Shown piece after piece: positions 6,894 to 12,786 of a DNA stretch of 12,810 nucleotides. Source of the stretch: an uncultured Planctomycetaceae bacterium (lineage in GTDB: Bacteria > Planctomycetota > Planctomycetia > Pirellulales > UBA1268); assembly GCA_937926325.1 (NCBI GenBank), contig CALAZQ010000483.1, forward strand, positions 1-12,810, given 5' to 3'. The notes under the pieces were generated by a model. That model worked only from the letters and a program-made list of their open reading frames with translations. It searched no databases and was not told the origin of the DNA. Position 1 is the first letter of the stretch, and every line of letters begins with the position of its first letter. Position numbers and translations under genes: made by a program.

Positions 6894-7734
6894 ACACCTC
6901 GGCCCCCTGCGGCTGGTCCGCCAACTTGGCGTCGGCCGTCGCTGCCAGATTTGGGAGGCCACCGAAGCGGGCAAGCCCAGCCGGGTGGCGGTCAAGCTGG
7001 CGACCCGGGAGGCCGCCGGCGACGCCGACCTCAAGCAGCTGCTGCGGCACGAGCTGGCCGTCGCCCGATCACTCGACCACCCGGCCGTCATTCGTGTCGA
7101 TCGCTACGCCACCGCCGACGGCCTGCCGCATCTGGTGATGGAGCTATTCCGGCAGCCAAACCTGAAGCGGCGGCTGACAGCCGGCCCGGCGAGTCTGGCC
7201 GGTATCGCCCAGCCGATCGCCGTCGCCGCCGCCGAGGCGATCGCCCATCTGCACGACCGCGGCTGGGTGCACCGCGACCTCAAGCCCGAGAACCTGCTGG
7301 TCGATGACGCCGGTGGCATCAAACTGATCGACCTGGCCCTGGCAGCCAGGCCTCCAGGGCTGCTCACCCGGCTGCTGCCAGGTGCGGTCAAAGTCCAGGG
7401 CTCACCCAGCTACATGCCGCCGGAACAGATTCGCGGCCGGCGGGTTGACTGCCGAGCCGATGCCTATGCTTTCGGCTGCCTGCTCTATGAACTCCTCACT
7501 GGCCGCCCTCCCTTCACGGCCTCGACTCCGCAGGAACTCCTGACCCGGCAGCTGCATGCCCAGCCCCCGGTCGCCTCGGCGACCAACGAGGCCGTCTCGC
7601 CGCAGTTGGACGGGCTCCTCCGCAGCCTATTGGCCAAACGGCCGGAGGATCGGCCCGATTCGATGGCCGACGTTGCGGCCACCCTACGACGGACGCCCTT
7701 CTTCAAGCCGGGGGCAATGGCGTCGCCCCGCTGA
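6877..7734 (+). CDS. Soluble Hanks-type serine/threonine protein kinase
   Basis: A 285-residue cytosolic eukaryotic-type kinase, made of the catalytic domain alone; there is no transmembrane helix or sensor domain. Motifs in order: Gly-rich loop LGVGRRCQIWEA (17-28), VAVKL with Lys40, helix-C Glu59 (HELAVARSLDHP), catalytic loop VHRDLKPENLL (131-141) with Asp134 and Asn139, metal-binding DLA at 152-154 in place of DFG, GSPSYMPPEQ (175-184) in place of the APE segment, and DAYAFGCLLYELLTGRPPF (195-213). All catalytic residues remain, so it is probably active; the Gly-to-Ala change in DFG is unusual. ATG 6877 overlaps truA by 17 bp and gives a compact N-terminus, so coupled translation is likely. 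Its target is unknown; accA lies 73 bp downstream. Confidence 0.9.
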   Translation: MSRPPEHLGPLRLVRQLGVGRRCQIWEATEAGKPSRVAVKLATREAAGDADLKQLLRHELAVARSLDHPAVIRVDRYATADGLPHLVMELFRQPNLKRRLTAGPASLAGIAQPIAVAAAEAIAHLHDRGWVHRDLKPENLLVDDAGGIKLIDLALAARPPGLLTRLLPGAVKVQGSPSYMPPEQIRGRRVDCRADAYAFGCLLYELLTGRPPFTASTPQELLTRQLHAQPPVASATNEAVSPQLDGLLRSLLAKRPEDRPDSMADVAATLRRTPFFKPGAMASPR

Positions 7735-7741
7735 ATGCCGA

Positions 7742-7771
7742 TTGACGCCCGTTTGGCCGGCCGACGACAAT
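7742..7771 (+). promoter_or_regulatory. Candidate sigma70-like promoter for accA
   Basis: TTGACG (7742-7747) and GACAAT (7766-7771) are spaced by 18 bp in the 73-bp gap after the kinase gene; they match consensus at five and four of six bases. The start site would fall near 7778, giving a leader of about 30 nt with the AAGGA ribosome site. accA may thus be transcribed apart from the upstream block. Confidence 0.45.
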
Positions 7772-7795
7772 CGAGGTTTTCAATTCGCCCCGCTG

Positions 7796-7800
7796 AAGGA
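7796..7800 (+). promoter_or_regulatory. Ribosome binding site of accA
   Basis: AAGGA lies 7 bases before ATG 7808. It fixes the start; the open frame continues upstream to 7556 inside the kinase gene, but that part reads as an Arg/Pro/Ser-rich out-of-frame translation. Confidence 0.75.
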
Positions 7801-7807
7801 AACCGGC

Positions 7808-8773
7808 ATGGCCCGCGGCCTCCATCGACTGCCCCTGGAAAAACCGATCTACGAACTGGAAGACCGGATCGCCGAACTTGAGACGGCACCGCTGGGTGAA
7901 CAGTCGCGGGACGACGTGCAACAACTCCGTCGTGAGGTCGCCGACCTGCAGAAGCAGATTTTCAGCAGCCTCGACCCCTGGCAGACGGTCGAGGTCGCCC
8001 GCCACCCGGATCGCCCGAAGACCAGTGACTATCTGGGGCTGGTCTTTGATGAGTTCGTCGAACTTCACGGCGACAAGGCCTTTGGCGATGACCCGGCCAT
8101 GCTGACCGGCTTCGCCAAGCTCGACCGGCACAAGGTGCTGGTGGTCGGCCACCAGAAGGGCAAGACGCTGACCGAGCGGCAGGCCTGCCACTTTGGCTGT
8201 GCCCATCCCGAGGGCTACCGGAAGGCGATGGGCAAGATGCGACTGGCGGCGAAGTACGGCCTGCCGGTGATCTGCCTGATCGATACGCCGGGAGCCTATC
8301 CCGGGATCGGCGCCGAGGAACGGGGCCAGGCCCAGGTGATCGCCGAGAGCATGTTCATGATGGCGACCCTCGAGGTGCCGATCATCTGCGTCGTAATCGG
8401 CGAAGGGGGGTCAGGTGGGGCCCTCGGCATCGGTGTCGGCGACCGGATCGCCGTTTTGGAACATGCCTATTACAGCGTCATCAGCCCGGAGGGCTGTGCC
8501 GGCATTCTCTGGAAGAGCGCGACCTTCAAGGCTGACGCAGCCCGGGCGCTGAGGATGCGGTCGTGGGATCTGCTCGAGTTCGGCGTCATCGACAAGGTGA
8601 TCGATGAACCGCTCGGCGGTGCCCACCGTGACCCACGACTGATGGCGGCCCGGCTGAAGACGTTCCTGGAACGGACGCTGAAGGAACTGGTGGCCCAGCC
8701 GATCCCGGATCTGGTCGCGGCCCGTTACGAGAAGTTCCGCAAGATGGGCGTCTTCCTCGAGGACGCCGGCTGA
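7808..8773 (+). CDS. accA: Acetyl-CoA carboxylase carboxyltransferase subunit alpha
   Basis: The alpha subunit of the carboxyltransferase half of acetyl-CoA carboxylase. With AccD it moves the carboxyl group from biotin on AccB to acetyl-CoA, making malonyl-CoA for fatty-acid synthesis. It has 321 residues, close to E. coli AccA. The N-terminal helical region (YELEDRIAELE, LRREVADLQKQIF) precedes the crotonase-like core with CHFGCAHPEGYRKAM, LIDTPGAYPGIGAEERGQ (carboxybiotin/oxyanion region), GEGGSGGALGIGVGD and YYSVISPEGCAGILWK, all near-identical to family signatures. Neither accD nor accB/accC lies in the window, which is usual, since accA often stands alone. It has its own candidate promoter and a good ribosome site. 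No intrinsic terminator with a T tract was found in the 195 bp before the convergent cvpA. Confidence 0.97.
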   Translation: MARGLHRLPLEKPIYELEDRIAELETAPLGEQSRDDVQQLRREVADLQKQIFSSLDPWQTVEVARHPDRPKTSDYLGLVFDEFVELHGDKAFGDDPAMLTGFAKLDRHKVLVVGHQKGKTLTERQACHFGCAHPEGYRKAMGKMRLAAKYGLPVICLIDTPGAYPGIGAEERGQAQVIAESMFMMATLEVPIICVVIGEGGSGGALGIGVGDRIAVLEHAYYSVISPEGCAGILWKSATFKADAARALRMRSWDLLEFGVIDKVIDEPLGGAHRDPRLMAARLKTFLERTLKELVAQPIPDLVAARYEKFRKMGVFLEDAG

Positions 8774-8812
8774 GGACGGGCCCGGGGTTCCCAGAGCAGG
8801 GGCTGCCAACGG

Positions 8813-8833
8813 TCGTGAGGGGATTTTTCACGA
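8813..8833. repeat. Small inverted repeat downstream of accA
   Basis: TCGTGA (8813-8818) and TCACGA (8828-8833) form a perfect 6-bp stem around a 9-base loop, 40 bp after the accA stop. There is no T tract after it (four T are in the loop), so it is not a standard terminator. Confidence 0.3.
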
Positions 8834-8865
8834 GCTACTCCCCCGTTTTCCACCCCTTCTCCAAC

Positions 8866-8897
8866 GTCCGATAATGTCCGTTATGTCCGTTTCGGAC
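8866..8897. repeat. Triple GTCCG direct repeat ending in a small palindrome
   Basis: GTCCG occurs at 8866-8870, 8876-8880 and 8885-8889, that is at 10- and 9-bp steps, and the last copy pairs with CGGAC at 8893-8897 around a TTT loop. It sits in the 195-bp gap between the convergent ends of accA and cvpA. About one helical turn between copies is the spacing expected for a DNA-binding protein. Confidence 0.45.
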
Positions 8898-8968
8898 CCC
8901 CTGTTTTCGGCGGCCAATCGTGTTTGCCCGCGTCGTCCAGCCCCACGCCACCACCGCCCTGCCCGGCC

Positions 8969-9871
8969 TCAGCGTCGGACTGGTAGCGGCGTCTGGGCAC
9001 CGATTGGAAACCGCTGCGGTGCCGGCGTGCCGCCGGACTGGATTGGCGTCAGGCCATTGGGCACGGCCTGGAAGGCGGCTGGGGTTGTCTGGCCACCGAA
9101 GGCAGACTGGCGTTCGGCATAGCGATCATTCACACCGGCCGCCGGCGATCCCGCCGGCCCGGCTGGTGCTGCCATCCAGTCGGCGGCAGCTGAGACCTGC
9201 TTGGCGGCCTGAGCGGTTTCCGGATCGACCTTTACCCCGGCCCAGGCGGCCACAGAGGTGACCCCATCGAGCACCGCCTGCCAGGAGGTGGCCACCGGCT
9301 CAGCCTCAGTACGGCTCGCCCCAGCCATTCCTGTCGCTGCTGCGGCAGCCCCGCCGGCATCGAACTGCTCCTGGAACTGCTGCAGGAACGGGTTGATGGT
9401 CTCATGGATATCGGGCGGCAGATACCGGTCGGCTTCACCGATGAGCCGGGCGACCATCTGGCCGCTGCGGCTGCCGGTGATCTGGCTTCGGTATCCCGGC
9501 ACCATGGTGACGGTGAAGAAGGTGACCACGACGCAAATCAGGGCTCCCTTGGCCAGCCCAAAGACAAGGCCGAGCTGATGATCAAAAGCCCCCAGATGCA
9601 CCGCGTCGATCGCCGACGAGACCACCCGAAAGCCGATCCAGACCGCCAGCGAAGTGGCGACGTAGAGGCCAAGCATCGCCAGCAGCCGATCCCAAGGAGC
9701 CTGCTGACCGGTCAGCGGGGCCAGCTGGCCGCTGAACCGCAGGGCCACATACGAACTGAGGCAGATGCCGGCGATCCAGGCGATCTGCCAGATGATGCCC
9801 TTGAAATAGCCGAGCAGGCCCGCCGTGGCGAGCAGGCCGAGCATCACGATATCGTAGCTCTCGATCGACAC
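8969..9871 (-). CDS. CvpA family membrane protein with long low-complexity tail
   Basis: A 300-residue CvpA-family protein (named after colicin V production; now broadly linked to envelope stress tolerance). Four hydrophobic helices lie at about 7-21, 26-46, 64-84 and 101-123, with the family's GYFKGIIWQIAWIAG (21-35) and LGLVFGLAKGALI (100-112) segments. A typical CvpA ends near residue 165-180. Here an Ala-rich linker, a short helical stretch (VDPETAQAAKQVSAAADWM, 215-233) and a disordered Pro/Gly/Gln-rich tail add about 120 residues. The frame opens at GTG 9904, but GTG 9871 is preferred: AGGAG (9883-9879) sits 7 bases upstream and the protein then begins MSIESYDIVMLG, as in the family. 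It converges on accA and has its own leader with a hairpin and a candidate promoter. The family is fairly certain; the exact role is not. Confidence 0.85.
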   Translation of the reverse strand: MSIESYDIVMLGLLATAGLLGYFKGIIWQIAWIAGICLSSYVALRFSGQLAPLTGQQAPWDRLLAMLGLYVATSLAVWIGFRVVSSAIDAVHLGAFDHQLGLVFGLAKGALICVVVTFFTVTMVPGYRSQITGSRSGQMVARLIGEADRYLPPDIHETINPFLQQFQEQFDAGGAAAAATGMAGASRTEAEPVATSWQAVLDGVTSVAAWAGVKVDPETAQAAKQVSAAADWMAAPAGPAGSPAAGVNDRYAERQSAFGGQTTPAAFQAVPNGLTPIQSGGTPAPQRFPIGAQTPLPVRR

Positions 9872-9878
9872 ACCGATT

Positions 9879-9883
9879 CTCCT
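9879..9883 (-). promoter_or_regulatory. Ribosome binding site of cvpA
   Basis: AGGAG on the minus strand, 7 bases before GTG 9871. It decides between this start and the GTG at 9904 farther upstream. Confidence 0.75.
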
Positions 9884-9891
9884 TGTTGTCT

Positions 9892-9918
9892 CTGCCAGCA
9901 GCACCGCTGCTGTGGCAG
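9892..9918 (-). promoter_or_regulatory. Leader hairpin upstream of cvpA
   Basis: CTGCCA (9892-9897) pairs with TGGCAG (9913-9918) and GCAGC (9898-9902) pairs with GCTGC (9906-9910) around an ACC loop, with a 2-base bulge. It lies about 9 bases from the cvpA ribosome site and has no T tract on either strand, so it is more likely a leader structure than a terminator. Confidence 0.45.
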
Positions 9919-9952
9919 GACTTTAAAGCGGGGGCATCCGACGTCAAAGTCC
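9918..9952 (-). promoter_or_regulatory. Candidate cvpA promoter flanked by an inverted repeat
   Basis: On the minus strand TTGACG (9947-9942) and TAAAGT (9925-9920) are spaced by 16 bp. A perfect 7-bp inverted repeat, GGACTTT (9918-9924) and AAAGTCC (9946-9952), overlaps both boxes, as an operator would. The -10 box is only a four-of-six match, and the predicted start would fall inside the hairpin arm at about 9913. Confidence 0.3.
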
Positions 9953-10187
9953 AGTTCGCGGCGGAATCGGCAGCTTCCTTCCCAGATTGCTGCACAACTG
10001 TTTTTCCCGGAAGCTGGGTGAATTCTTTGCCTCACCGGAACGGGTCAGCCAGTCGGAATCGACTGAAAATTCGGCAGAAACCCCCAACGCAAGAACCTCC
10101 AGTCTTCCTCAGCCCACCATTCACCGCAGTCGCCACGAAACCCCCAGCCTTCCCGTGCGGCCGTGCCGGTGAGCGAAAACTAAACGC
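9953..10187. other. Non-coding part of the cvpA-hydrolase divergent region
   Basis: This stretch belongs to the 520-bp divergent gap (9872-10391). Open frames cross it but have no family resemblance and no good ribosome sites. It is relatively rich in CCCCC/AAA patches, for example GAAACCCCCA at 10137-10146 and a similar AGAAACCCCCAACG near 10076-10089. I see no tRNA, gene remnant or clear promoter in it. Confidence 0.4.
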
Positions 10188-10243
10188 TTGGGGAGTGCAG
10201 GGGGCTGCGGGTGACAGCCGCTCTGAAATGAGCATGTCCCCAG
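10188..10243. ncRNA. Possible three-way-junction structured element
   Basis: An outer stem pairs TTGGGGA (10188-10194) with TCCCCAG (10237-10243), including one wobble pair. It encloses hairpin GGCTG/CAGCC (10203-10207 with 10215-10219, 7-base loop) and, directly adjacent, GCTC/GAGC (10220-10223 with 10230-10233, 6-base loop). It lies about 150 bp before the hydrolase start. It might be a structured RNA or a dispersed palindromic element of the REP/mobile-end kind. No family is recognised and the strand is undecided. Confidence 0.3.
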
Positions 10244-10271
10244 CCGAAATTGCTAGAGATGGTGTTGTCTG

Positions 10272-10291
10272 CGGGTGCCCGTGTGCGCCCG
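10272..10291. repeat. Inverted repeat upstream of the hydrolase gene
   Basis: CGGGTGC (10272-10278) and GCGCCCG (10285-10291) can form a 7-bp stem with one G-U pair and a 6-base loop. No T tract follows. It may be a leader structure or chance in GC-rich DNA. Confidence 0.25.
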
Positions 10292-10313
10292 GTGGTCGAG
10301 GGACCGACCGCTC

Positions 10314-10323
10314 GCCGATCGGC
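10314..10323. repeat. Perfect 10-bp palindrome upstream of the hydrolase gene
   Basis: GCCGATCGGC is a perfect palindrome 68 bp before the start codon, with a second imperfect one downstream (CCGTG at 10349-10353 facing CACGG at 10356-10360). Either could be an operator, but short GC palindromes are expected by chance here. Confidence 0.25.
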
Positions 10324-10374
10324 AGTCGTCCAGTCAAAGGGCGGTTGACCGTGACCACGGCTGAAACACCACTC

Positions 10375-10383
10375 AGGGAGGGA
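10375..10383 (+). promoter_or_regulatory. Ribosome binding site of the YdjM-like gene
   Basis: AGGGAGGGA lies 8 bases before GTG 10392 and supports this non-ATG start. Confidence 0.7.
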
Positions 10384-10391
10384 TTCGCACT

Positions 10392-11114
10392 GTGCCGGGA
10401 TTCCGCGAGCACATCACCGGTTCGACCATCGTGGGCGTCGGCTACGGCGCCGCCGCCTGGTACGTCGGTGAAATTCCGCCGCTGACCTGCCTGCTCGGCG
10501 CCGGTCTCTGCTCGGTCGCCGGCATGCTGCCCGACCTCGACAGCGGCCCGGGAATTCCGATGCGGGAAAGCGTCGCCTTCGCCGCCGCGGTTGTGCCGGT
10601 GATGCTCCTGCCGAGGCTGGAGCAGTTCGGGCTGCCGACCGAGGCGTTGATCATCGCCTGCGGGGCGATCTACCTGGCAATCCGATTCGGGGTGACCTAT
10701 CTCCTCAAGAACTTCGCGGTCCACCGCGGGATGTTCCACAGTATCCCTTCCGCCGCCATCGCCGGCCTTATCGCCTTTCTTGCGTTTGCGGCAGAAGATC
10801 CCCTCCGCCGCTACTTTGTGGCCAGTGCCGTCGTGCTCGGCTTTCTGACCCACCTTATCCTCGATGAAATCTGGTCGGTGAAGCTGGGGATGTTTGGCCC
10901 CAAAGTAAAGAAATCATTCGGCACAGCCGTCAAATTCCTCGGGAACGAAGCCTGGGCCAACATCGTCACCTACCTGCTCGTCATTGTGCTGGGTGCGCTT
11001 GCGGCCAATGACGCGGCCGTCACCGAAAAATTGGCGGTGGTCCGCCAACAGGTCGAGCAGGCGGCCCGCCAGTACCCGAACTATCCGGTCAACGCCCCCG
11101 TCTACCGCCGCTGA
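10392..11114 (+). CDS. YdjM/DUF457-family membrane-bound putative metal-dependent hydrolase
   Basis: A 240-residue inner-membrane protein of the YdjM (LexA-binding, putative metal-dependent hydrolase) family. The ordered signature is all there: His7 (REHITGS) near the N-terminus, MLPDLDS with Asp48 and Asp50, HRGMFHS (111-117) and GFLTHLILDEI (150-160). These His and Asp residues are the presumed metal ligands. Hydrophobic helices lie at about 12-24, 31-46, 61-78, 84-105, 119-133, 141-158 and 190-205. The C-terminus ends in a soluble stretch (QQVEQAARQYPNYPV). The GTG start is supported by a strong ribosome site. In E. coli ydjM is SOS-regulated; I see no LexA box that I could defend here. 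The substrate is unknown. A ZIP gene follows after 121 bp and is probably a separate unit. Confidence 0.82.
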   Translation: MPGFREHITGSTIVGVGYGAAAWYVGEIPPLTCLLGAGLCSVAGMLPDLDSGPGIPMRESVAFAAAVVPVMLLPRLEQFGLPTEALIIACGAIYLAIRFGVTYLLKNFAVHRGMFHSIPSAAIAGLIAFLAFAAEDPLRRYFVASAVVLGFLTHLILDEIWSVKLGMFGPKVKKSFGTAVKFLGNEAWANIVTYLLVIVLGALAANDAAVTEKLAVVRQQVEQAARQYPNYPVNAPVYRR

Positions 11115-11163
11115 TTGGCCAGGCCGGGGCAGGTTTTTTCGCGGCCAGCTTGTCTCCGGTTGC

Positions 11164-11206
11164 GGCTGCATCCATGATGCAACTGAATAGCAGGTACCAT
11201 GCAGCC
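11164..11206 (+). promoter_or_regulatory. Nested alternative inverted repeats in the ZIP gene leader
   Basis: GGCTGCAT (11164-11171) and ATGCAGCC (11199-11206) are perfect 8-bp arms 27 bases apart. TGCATC (11167-11172) can instead pair with GATGCA (11176-11181) around a CAT loop, and GCAGG (11190-11194) with CCTGC (11205-11209). The pairings exclude one another. They lie 30-70 bp before the ZIP start, where a metal-regulator site or a leader switch could be. Confidence 0.4.
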
Positions 11207-11235
11207 TGCCACCGCCCTTTTCGATTGATCCGGCC

Positions 11236-12327
11236 ATGGACCTGCCAACAGCTGCCACCGTCCTGCCTGCCGACGGCAACTCGCTGCTGCTGGTCGGCTA
11301 TCTGTTGGTGATCGCTGCGGCCGCCTTCTTCGGCGGCTCGTCGGTCTCGTTCCTGACCCTCGGCCACCGCAGGCTGCAGGTGCTGCTCTCGTTCACCGGC
11401 GGTGTGCTGCTCGGCGTGGCGCTGCTGCACCTGGTGCCCCATGCATTTCTGGAATTTGACCGTCGGCTCGACGCCACGATGACCTGGATGCTGGGCGGAT
11501 TCTTCGCCATGTTCCTGCTGGAACGGGCCTTTCACGGCCACGCCCACCATACGGCTGATGGGGGCGAGCCAACGACCGCCTGCCTGCATGAGCCTGCCAG
11601 CCATGACGCCTGCCACGGGCATGCTCCCGACCCGGCCCACCACAGTCCCACCAGCCGCTGGGGCTGGGGTGGTGCCTTCGTCGGCCTCGGCTTGCACAGC
11701 CTCGCCGATGGCGCCGCTCTGGCGGCCGCGGTCAACGCCGACACCGGCCACGGTGCCGGCTGGCTGGCTGGCCTCGCCACCTTCCTGGCCATCCTGCTGC
11801 ACAAGCCGTTCGATGCGGGCATCATCGCCACGCTGATGCTGGGGGCGGGCTGGTCAGGCCGCTTTCGGCGGCTGATCAACCTGCTCTACGCGGCGGCGGT
11901 GCCGGTTGGCGCGGTCCTGTTCGTCGCCAGCCTCGATCTTCTCGGTGACCGGCAGCAGACTGTCACCGGCATTGCTCTTGCGCTGGCCGCCGGCGCCTTC
12001 CTCTGCATTGCCGCCGCCGACTTGCTTCCAGAAGTACAGTTCCACAGCCATGACCGCGTCCTGTTGACCGTGGCGCTCGCGCTCGGCATCAGTCTGGCCT
12101 GGGGCATCACGGTGCTCGAGCGGTTTGCCCATCCGCACTCTCCACCGGCTGCGACCGACGGCCAGCCGCCGCCCGCATCACCCTCCGCAGCACCGGCATC
12201 AGCCGCCGGCAGACACGGCGGTCAGCGGAGCCGCCTGCGGCTCGACTTCGAGGCCACGGCTGCGGCGGACCTCGTAGACCGCAGCAAGCAGATCGGCAAT
12301 CAGCCCCTGTTGCTCACGGATGCGTAG
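11236..12327 (+). CDS. ZIP family metal (zinc) transporter
   Basis: Imports divalent metal, most likely zinc, across the inner membrane. It has 363 residues and about eight helices (roughly 17-34, 48-68, 82-97, 143-164, 175-195, 212-231, 243-262, 273-294). The metal-site helices are recognisable: His154-Ser-Leu-Ala-Asp158-Gly in GLGLHSLADGAA (TM4) and His189-Lys-Pro-Phe-Asp193 in ILLHKPFDAG (TM5, usually HKxPE). The loop between TM3 and TM4 (100-136) is rich in His (ten) with Cys116 and Cys126, a typical cytoplasmic metal-sensing loop. FHSHD after TM7 adds more His. ZIP proteins normally end just after TM8, but this one has a tail of about 65 residues, the last 42 of which are antisense to the convergent neighbour. 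ATG 11236 has no clear ribosome site. The leader carries competing inverted repeats. Confidence 0.9.
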   Translation: MDLPTAATVLPADGNSLLLVGYLLVIAAAAFFGGSSVSFLTLGHRRLQVLLSFTGGVLLGVALLHLVPHAFLEFDRRLDATMTWMLGGFFAMFLLERAFHGHAHHTADGGEPTTACLHEPASHDACHGHAPDPAHHSPTSRWGWGGAFVGLGLHSLADGAALAAAVNADTGHGAGWLAGLATFLAILLHKPFDAGIIATLMLGAGWSGRFRRLINLLYAAAVPVGAVLFVASLDLLGDRQQTVTGIALALAAGAFLCIAAADLLPEVQFHSHDRVLLTVALALGISLAWGITVLERFAHPHSPPAATDGQPPPASPSAAPASAAGRHGGQRSRLRLDFEATAAADLVDRSKQIGNQPLLLTDA

Positions 12328-12786
12328 CCGCTGCGCCTGAAAGCAGACCGCGATCAGCCCCGCCAGACCGATCCCGCCGAGCAGATGCGGCGTCACCCAG
12401 TCCGCACTCCCCGGCCGGCCGGCTGCCGGATCGGCGGCACCACCAAGGGCTACGATCGCCACCACGCTCAGCATGCCGATCAGGGCGAAGGGAAACGAGG
12501 CCCGTTTGATCTGCTTGCTGCGGGCAATGAACGACGCTGGCAGGCTGTAGGTCTCGACCACCTCGCGGCACCAGCGGCCCGTTCCGATGAAGTACGTAAC
12601 CGACATGCTGTTGACCAGCACCACGACGAGCGCCGCCAACACCCCCGAAAGCCGGTGCACCGTGCCCCACCGCAGGATGGCCTGGTCGGTCTGACCGTGC
12701 AGATCACCAATCCAAAGCCCCAGCCCGGCCGTCGCCACCATCAGGGCAACGGCGAAGGTGGCAACCCAGGCAAACATCTTTTCCAT
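12199..12786 (-). CDS. Hypothetical four-helix membrane protein
   Basis: A 195-residue membrane protein whose family I cannot name. Helices lie at about 5-26 (MFAWVATFAVALMVATAGLG), 44-66 (HRLSGVLAALVVVLVNSMSV), 98-116 (FPFALIGMLSVVAIVALG) and 133-151 (PHLLGGIGLAGLIAVC). Between helices 2 and 3 is a polar loop with YFIGTGRWCREVVETYSLP (65-83), the most distinctive segment. His44 and His134 open helices 2 and 4, a layout seen in small heme-b membrane proteins, but this is only suggestive. The C-terminus is a charged helix (LRIREQQGLIADLLAAVYEVRRSR) and a short tail. ATG 12786 is chosen over upstream TTG 12807 because GGGAG (12796-12792) sits 5 bases before it. The last 129 bp overlap the end of the ZIP gene on the other strand. 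Confidence 0.72.
   Translation of the reverse strand: MEKMFAWVATFAVALMVATAGLGLWIGDLHGQTDQAILRWGTVHRLSGVLAALVVVLVNSMSVTYFIGTGRWCREVVETYSLPASFIARSKQIKRASFPFALIGMLSVVAIVALGGAADPAAGRPGSADWVTPHLLGGIGLAGLIAVCFQAQRLRIREQQGLIADLLAAVYEVRRSRGLEVEPQAAPLTAVSAGG
12228..12243. repeat. Tight inverted repeat inside the convergent gene overlap
   Basis: GAGCCGC (12228-12234) and GCGGCTC (12237-12243) are perfect 7-bp arms 2 bases apart, within the region coding for both gene ends. No T tract follows on either strand. It could slow or end transcription from both sides, but coding constraints and chance are also adequate explanations. Confidence 0.3.

Noticed and set aside
9404..10021. Plus-strand open frame of 205 codons
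   Set aside because: Antisense to cvpA, whose strand has a good ribosome site, start and family helices.
10032..10853. Minus-strand open frame of 273 codons
   Set aside because: Half is antisense to the YdjM-like gene; the product is a Gly/Arg/Asp/His-rich mixture without hydrophobic core or known motif.
11115..11163. Possible terminator with TTTTTT at 11144-11149 after the YdjM-like gene
   Set aside because: No GC-rich stem directly precedes the T run; GGCC motifs nearby do not form a proper hairpin.
11160..11188. TTGCGG ... CTGAAT as a promoter for the ZIP gene
   Set aside because: Spacing is good (17 bp) but both boxes match only three of six bases.
11089..11802. Minus-strand open frame of 237 codons
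   Set aside because: Antisense to the ZIP gene, with Gln/Gly/His-rich composition mirroring its codons; no motif.
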